In this document: positions 59,911 through 64,000 of the stretch, in pieces
Layout: each line of letters begins with the position of its first letter
How positions within the stretch are numbered: position 1 is the first letter of the stretch
Origin: an uncultured Acidobacteriia bacterium
GTDB lineage: Bacteria > Acidobacteriota > Terriglobia > Bryobacterales > Bryobacteraceae
Reading direction: 5' to 3'
Assembly (NCBI GenBank): GCA_903923395.1
Contig: CAIXXM010000101.1
Span: 1 to 64,000, forward strand
Length of the DNA stretch: 64,000 nt
Translations under genes and position numbers: made by a program
The notes under the pieces: model-generated
Database searches by the model: none
What the model saw: only the letters and a program-made list of their open reading frames with translations
What the model was told of the DNA's origin: nothing

Positions 59911-61101
59911 ATGGATGCGAGAATACGTGTCATGCCCGGTATCGCTGAGATCGTCCAGAGAGTTCCCTATTCGCGCGTCCGCGAGATTGCGGAAATGGCA
60001 TTCAAGATGGACGGCGTCCTGAAGCTCTACTTCGGCGAATCGACCGAGCCAACGCCCGCCTTCATCAAGCAGGCCGCGGTCAAAGCGCTGGACGACGGGT
60101 TCACCTTTTACACAGCCAATGCCGGACTCTTCTCTCTGCGTCAGGCGATTGCGGATCACTATCTCCGCATTCATCAGGTGGCGCTCGATCCTGCGAGGGA
60201 GATCGTGGTCACAGCCTCCGGCGTACAGGCTTTGAATACAACGGTTCGCTGCGTGCTCGACCCGGGGGATGAAGTGCTTGTCCTCTCGCCTTCCTGGCCT
60301 AATGCCGGCACCATGGCCGCGATGTCTGATGCGAAGGTCATCGAAGTGGCGCAGCCGCTGGTTGGCGATCACTTTGAGATTGATTGGGATGCTCTCGAAG
60401 CCGCTGTTACGCCGCGGACGAAGCTGTTGGTTTACACCTCGCCCTCCAACCCCACGGGCTGGGTGGCGACGGACGAGGATCAGAACCGGCTATTGGAGTT
60501 TATCCGCCGCCATGACTTGTGGCTGCTGGCGGACGAAGTGTATGACCGGCTTTGGTTCCAGGGTCCGCTGGGTGAGGCGGCGCCGTCAATTCTGAAGAAA
60601 GCCACGCGGGATGATGCCGTGATGGTCGTGCAGTCCTTCAGCAAGGCCTATTGCATGACAGGCTGGCGTTTGGGCTATGCGATTGCACGCGCCGATGCCG
60701 CGAAGAAGTTGGGCCAGCTGAACGAGTACACCGTTTCGAATGCGGCCGGCTTCACGCAAAAGGCCTGCGAAACCGCGCTGGCGCAGGGCGAGCCCTTCGT
60801 CCATGAATTTCTGGCGAAACTGCGCGCCAACAGGGATTTTTGTGTGGATGCCATGCGTTCCATGCCGCGTTTGACGGTGCCGCGGCCCGACGGCGCGTTC
60901 TACCTCTTTCCGCGTGTGGAGGGCTTGGAGGATTCCTTCGAGTTCTGCAAGCGGCTGCTCGAAGAAAAGCGGGTGGGAATCGCCCCGGGCATGGCGTTTG
61001 GCAAGGGTGGCGAAGGATCTTTGCGCGTTTGTTATGCCTCCGACCGTTCCGTGTTGGAGCCGGCGATGGAACGCCTCAGTGATTTTCTGGGTGCGTATTG
61101 A
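59911..61101 (+). CDS. Class I/II aminotransferase
   Basis: A PLP-dependent aminotransferase of fold type I, about 396 residues. The segments GFTFYTANAGLFSLRQAIAD, the ASGVQALNTTVRC block, YTSPSNPTGWVATDE, LADEVYDRLWF and the PLP lysine in SFSKAYCMTGWRLGYAIA are all present. It probably acts on aspartate or an aromatic amino acid; the substrate cannot be told. Two starts are possible, ATG 59911 (GGGCGG upstream) and ATG 59932. A frame open to 59851 is rejected. It is followed by mscL after 31 bases. Confidence 0.92.
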   Translation: MDARIRVMPGIAEIVQRVPYSRVREIAEMAFKMDGVLKLYFGESTEPTPAFIKQAAVKALDDGFTFYTANAGLFSLRQAIADHYLRIHQVALDPAREIVVTASGVQALNTTVRCVLDPGDEVLVLSPSWPNAGTMAAMSDAKVIEVAQPLVGDHFEIDWDALEAAVTPRTKLLVYTSPSNPTGWVATDEDQNRLLEFIRRHDLWLLADEVYDRLWFQGPLGEAAPSILKKATRDDAVMVVQSFSKAYCMTGWRLGYAIARADAAKKLGQLNEYTVSNAAGFTQKACETALAQGEPFVHEFLAKLRANRDFCVDAMRSMPRLTVPRPDGAFYLFPRVEGLEDSFEFCKRLLEEKRVGIAPGMAFGKGGEGSLRVCYASDRSVLEPAMERLSDFLGAY

Positions 61102-61132
61102 TACGATCTGTAAACAAGGAGACAAAGAGCAT

Positions 61133-61537
61133 ATGGCTGGATTCAAGGACTTTCTGCTTCGCGGCAATGTGGTGGACCTGGCGGTCGGCGTGGTGATCGG
61201 TGCCGCTTTCGGTGGTGTCGTGACGGCATTCACCAAAGATCTGTTGACCCCGTTGATCGCCGCTATCGCTGGCAAGCCGGATTTCTCCGCCATCGTCTTT
61301 GAACTCAACGGCAGCAAGTTTCTGGTCGGCGATTTCATCAACGCCATCGTGTCCTTCCTGCTGGTGGCGACAGCGGTTTATTACTTCGTGGTGCTGCCGA
61401 TGAACACGCTGATGGCGAAGGTGAACAAACCAGCCCCACCGGCCGCGCCAACGACGAAGCCTTGTCCGGAATGCCTGAGCGAAATCCCCCTCGCGGCAAA
61501 GAAGTGCGCATTCTGCACGAGCGCTGTGGCGGCGTAA
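61133..61537 (+). CDS. mscL: Large-conductance mechanosensitive channel with zinc-ribbon tail
   Basis: A 134-residue MscL. The first part has the amphipathic N-terminus and TM1 (AGFKDFLLRGNVVDLAVGVV, GAAFGGVVTAFTKDLLTPLI), then the periplasmic loop and TM2 (INAIVSFLLVATAVYYFVVL). A short linker rich in Pro and Ala is followed by a C-terminal zinc ribbon, Cys111/114/125/128 (KPCPECLSEIPLAAKKCAFC). The family in E. coli ends with a charged helix instead. AAGGAG lies about 12 bases before ATG. The zinc ribbon could alter gating or partner binding. Confidence 0.95.
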   Translation: MAGFKDFLLRGNVVDLAVGVVIGAAFGGVVTAFTKDLLTPLIAAIAGKPDFSAIVFELNGSKFLVGDFINAIVSFLLVATAVYYFVVLPMNTLMAKVNKPAPPAAPTTKPCPECLSEIPLAAKKCAFCTSAVAA

Positions 61538-61541
61538 GTCC

Positions 61542-61661
61542 TTACCCGAAGAACCAGACCGTCGGCAGCCAGCCCATGGAAACTCCGGTCATGACCGCTC
61601 CGACCAGAATAATCGCAGCGGCGCAGAGGAGCGGCATGTAGCGGAACACTGGGTTGTTCAT
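61542..61661 (-). CDS. 39-residue membrane protein
   Basis: MNNPVFRYMPLLCAAAIILV, then GAVMTGVSMGWLPTVWFFG: a single hydrophobic stretch of about 30 residues, a predicted single or hairpin membrane helix. The ATG at 61661 has a near-perfect GGAGG ribosome-binding site eight bases upstream, which the longer overlapping frame (to 61829) lacks. No family was recognised. It ends five bases from the mscL stop on the other strand. Confidence 0.6.
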   Translation of the reverse strand: MNNPVFRYMPLLCAAAIILVGAVMTGVSMGWLPTVWFFG

Positions 61662-61993
61662 GCGGCGGTCCTCCGGCAGAAGGTTTCTGGCGTAGAGGAC
61701 CGCCAGGCCTGTAAGGAAAGGACCGTTGTTGGTGCCAAAAGGTCCAGAGAGAGGTGCTTTCCCAGCAGGAAGAGTATTTCTTCGATAAGAAACTCCGCAT
61801 CCTCTTGAAGCGCAGCACGGTCCGCTCACCTATATAGCGGAGCAGTCGCTGTAGTTGCCACGAGCGCGTAAAAGTAGCGCTCGCAGCAATCCGTTCCCGC
61901 CGGCTGTAACTGTTTTAAGTCCCGCTCATCAGGGGAACGGCGGTAGTCAACATTGTTGCGAAAGACCTGACAAACGCGGCAACTTTGGGGATA

Positions 61994-63334
61994 ATGATCG
62001 GATTGACCCCCGATCCCATGCAGGTTGACGTGTTCGATGTTACTCACGCGCTCGATGCAATCCGGCGCCGGGGCAACTTCCCGAACAACGAGTTGCGTCT
62101 TCTGACGTATGTAGTGGAGCAGGCGCTTGCCGGTCAAGGTGCCAATCTGAGTCAAAAGACGATTGCTGCCGATGTGTTTGGTCGTGATCTTGTAACATTT
62201 CATCCGCGTTCTGACTCCATTGTGCGGACTACGGCTGCGAACGTGAGGGACAGGCTGTTTGCCTACTATTCCGGTCCGGGGCAGGATGATCCAGTTTCGA
62301 TTGAACTTGCGCGTGGTACTTATGTTCCGTCGTTCTCTCTGCGGCCCAAGCTCTCCGCGAATGCAGCGAGCCGGCTCTGGAGCGCCCGTGTCGCGATAGA
62401 ATCCCGGACGGTTACCGGCTATGATCTAGCTTTGAAGTATTTGGAGACCGTCCTGGGAGAGAGTCCCAGCCTGTCGCTGGCGTTGGCATTGAAAGCGGAA
62501 GCGCTGGCATCACAGGCGATTCATGGGGCGCGTCCAAGACCGAATCTCGAGGAGGCCCGGCGGCTGGCGATCCGGGCGATTGACCAGACGAAACCGGTAT
62601 GGCAGGCTTACTTATCCATGGGAATGGTGCAGCATGCTTTGGAGTGGAACTGGCCTGGAGCGGCGGAATCCTATGGGAAGGCCGTCGAGTTGAGTGGCGG
62701 AGAGGCAGCAGTTCACGTCCTTTACAACGCCTACCTGGTTGCCAGGGGCCGCACCAGAGAAGGCATTGCGCTGCTCGAGCGCACAGTGGATAAGTTCGCC
62801 TACAGCAATCCGACTTATCTGGGTGATCTCTCGATGATGCAGATTCTGGCGCGTGAATATGTGGCGGCAGGCTCTACGATTGACGCCGCAATTGCCGTGG
62901 CTCCCGGGTATTACCAGCATCATTTGAACCTTTCGATTCTGCTCGAAGCGAAAGGTGACCCGGAAGCAGCAGTGCGGGTTCTGGATGAAACACCATTGAA
63001 ACTGATGGAGCGACCCGTGACGTGGGGGCTGCGTGCCATGTTTGCGGGCTTCAGCGGTGCGCCTGATGTGGCTAGAAGAAGACTGACCTGGTTAAGAACC
63101 ATTGAACGTACCGGGAAATATATTCCCCCCAGTCAGTTGGCCGCCTGCTGGCTCGGTGCCGGAGATCATGACAAGGCGGTCGAGTTCCTGGAGCGTGCAG
63201 CGGAACACCGTGATCCTCTTGCCGTCTGGTTTCATGCATATCCTTTCTTTCGCCATTTGCATGGCCACCGTCGCTTCCAGCGTTTGATGGATACCATCGG
63301 CGTGGTCTGGCGCTCCGCGGCAGCCGCAGGATAA
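61994..63334 (+). CDS. Winged-helix/TPR protein, unknown function
   Basis: A 446-residue protein. The N-terminus (residues about 15-110) matches the winged-helix domain common in Acidobacteriota adenylate-cyclase-like and regulatory proteins: LLTYVVEQALAGQGANLSQK, then TIAADVFGRDLVTFHPRSDS, then VRTTAANVRDRLFAYYSGPG and PVSIELARGTYVPSF. The rest is TPR repeats (LALKAEALASQAIHGARPRP and later helices). It probably binds DNA and protein partners, perhaps as a regulator. ATG 61994 has GGGG nearby; TTG 61985 and ATG 62018 are alternatives. It is a single gene. Confidence 0.8.
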   Translation: MIGLTPDPMQVDVFDVTHALDAIRRRGNFPNNELRLLTYVVEQALAGQGANLSQKTIAADVFGRDLVTFHPRSDSIVRTTAANVRDRLFAYYSGPGQDDPVSIELARGTYVPSFSLRPKLSANAASRLWSARVAIESRTVTGYDLALKYLETVLGESPSLSLALALKAEALASQAIHGARPRPNLEEARRLAIRAIDQTKPVWQAYLSMGMVQHALEWNWPGAAESYGKAVELSGGEAAVHVLYNAYLVARGRTREGIALLERTVDKFAYSNPTYLGDLSMMQILAREYVAAGSTIDAAIAVAPGYYQHHLNLSILLEAKGDPEAAVRVLDETPLKLMERPVTWGLRAMFAGFSGAPDVARRRLTWLRTIERTGKYIPPSQLAACWLGAGDHDKAVEFLERAAEHRDPLAVWFHAYPFFRHLHGHRRFQRLMDTIGVVWRSAAAAG

Positions 63335-63546
63335 TTCCCGGACTGTCCCCTTGCATGACCGCAGCTTGGGTCATAACTGTGAATCCCCTGCGCTTTGGAG
63401 AGTACTTTCCGGTCCGTATCAGGCTAAGTTATGCTCCGCGCTATCCATGCGTCTTCTCTTGCCGCTATCTGCGGGAGAAAGTTGAACAAAAGTGACTTCG
63501 TTTTTCGCACTTGAAGTGTGGCTGATCTTGCCGCCGGGAGTGGGTT
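63335..63546. other. Spacer before the short membrane protein gene
   Basis: No gene is seen. A TATGCT -10-like box lies at 63430-63435, about 110 bases before the next ATG. Confidence 0.3.
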
Positions 63547-63900
63547 ATGAGCAACGAAGACAAAGCGCGGAAGTATGTGAATGGATACATGGGGGCTGGA
63601 ACAGCCCTCGTTGTGGCAGCGGTGCTGCCGGGTATGACCTCGGCTGCACTCGGCACCATTGAACTGACGATGTGTTACCACATCGGCAGGATCTACTGTG
63701 GCGACACCTACTCCTGGAACGACGGGAAAGTCGCGTTCGGAGTGATCGGCTTGGCGGGGTTAGCCGCCAAAGCCGTTGCGCTCGAGGCCTTGAATGCCAT
63801 ACCCGGCCCCGGCTGGTTGATCAAGGCGCCTCTCGCTGGTGCGGTAATCAAGGCGTTGGGTGAAGCGACGATTCATTACTACGAGAGCCTGCCCGCCTGA
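63547..63900 (+). CDS. Small membrane protein with Gly/Ala-rich segment
   Basis: A 117-residue protein. KARKYVNGYMGAGTALVVAA starts it; three hydrophobic segments follow, with IELTMCYHIGRIYCG in the middle and PGPGWLIKAPLAGAVIKALG near the end. It loosely recalls the DUF697/YcjF-type membrane domain found in GTPases, but the assignment is weak. The ATG has GGGAG upstream (CCGGGAGTGGGTT). Function unknown. Confidence 0.6.
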   Translation: MSNEDKARKYVNGYMGAGTALVVAAVLPGMTSAALGTIELTMCYHIGRIYCGDTYSWNDGKVAFGVIGLAGLAAKAVALEALNAIPGPGWLIKAPLAGAVIKALGEATIHYYESLPA

Positions 63901-64000
63901 TATAGATCGTCCCCGGCTGCCATGGCGGCATAAGTGAGGATCTGTTGATCACATCTTGCCGATGGATTCGTCACTTCCGCAACGGCTTGCCGAACGTAGA
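63879..64000 (-). CDS. Possible 3' end of a minus-strand gene
   Basis: A minus-strand frame open from the right edge reads YVRQAVAEVTNPSARCDQQI and LTYAAMAAGDDLYQAGRLS, then stops at 63879, overlapping the previous gene by 22 bases. The composition is protein-like, but only 39 residues are visible and no family can be named. Sequence beyond the window is needed to decide. Confidence 0.3.
   Translation of the reverse strand, partial: YVRQAVAEVTNPSARCDQQILTYAAMAAGDDLYQAGRLS

Noticed and set aside
61381-61829. Longer minus-strand frames around the 39-residue gene
   Set aside because: The upstream part lacks a ribosome-binding site and hydrophobic pattern; the other overlaps mscL.

Overview
The window is a 64 kb piece of a chromosome that most resembles Acidobacteriota of the Bryobacterales/Solibacter type. 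This is inferred from gene content, not from a database search. The pointers are Oar-like TonB-dependent receptors with an N-terminal carboxypeptidase-regulatory domain, a secreted VWFA protein of the acidobacterial type, a DUF1592-family/DUF1552 pair, a TonB-like energy transducer, winged-helix/TPR proteins, many TAT or Sec signal peptides, and high-GC coding DNA. No phage, insertion sequence or CRISPR array was seen.

Layout. 1-6,944: the 3' part of rpoB and complete rpoC, closed by a strong terminator. 7,196-8,265: a PIN-domain toxin-antitoxin pair and a small zinc-ribbon gene. 8,364-17,992: a translation and haem block (promoter and leader hairpin, rimP, nusA, infB, ylxP, rbfA, an apbE-like gene, hemE, a hemY/hemG-like gene). 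18,006-23,967: mostly minus-strand accessory genes, namely a galactonate dehydratase-like enolase, the remains of a nucleotidyltransferase/HEPN-type pair, an ECF sigma/anti-sigma/secreted-protein operon, and an AraC/VOC/sugar-isomerase operon. 24,017-26,190: an OLD-like ATPase coupled to a TOPRIM-like protein, beside tRNA-Leu(UAA). 26,405-32,357: a heparinase-like enzyme, a small secreted protein and a large TonB receptor. 32,636-38,274: a fasciclin protein, an atypical MoxR ATPase with a VWA partner, and a secreted subtilase ending in STVWGT repeats. 38,436-50,113: a histidine phosphatase, a Gfo/Idh/MocA oxidoreductase, a VWFA protein, VanZ-like and YdcF-like proteins, a second TonB receptor, and a GH28-like/dual-SGNH operon. 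50,118-58,999: an octahaem cytochrome facing a DUF1592-family/DUF1552 operon, then two HtrA-type proteases coupled to a degenerate response regulator. 59,015-64,000: a TonB-like protein, an aminotransferase, MscL with a zinc ribbon, a 39-residue membrane protein, a winged-helix/TPR protein and a short membrane protein.

How the genes work together. The front third is housekeeping transcription, translation and haem synthesis. The rest suits a soil heterotroph that breaks down polysaccharides: lyase- and pectinase-like enzymes, an SGNH esterase, TonB-dependent uptake, sugar dehydratase, isomerase and dehydrogenase, and secreted haem proteins. Many accessory genes sit in short operons coupled by ATGA, TTGA or TAATG overlaps.

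The most interesting items are the ATPase/TOPRIM cassette next to a tRNA gene (possible defence module), the two-protease/degenerate-regulator operon, the subtilase with a perfect-period 36-bp tandem array, the deleted nucleotidyltransferase/HEPN pair, and a recurring TGnTAnnnT promoter-like element, sometimes placed so close to the start codon that the mRNA would be leaderless.
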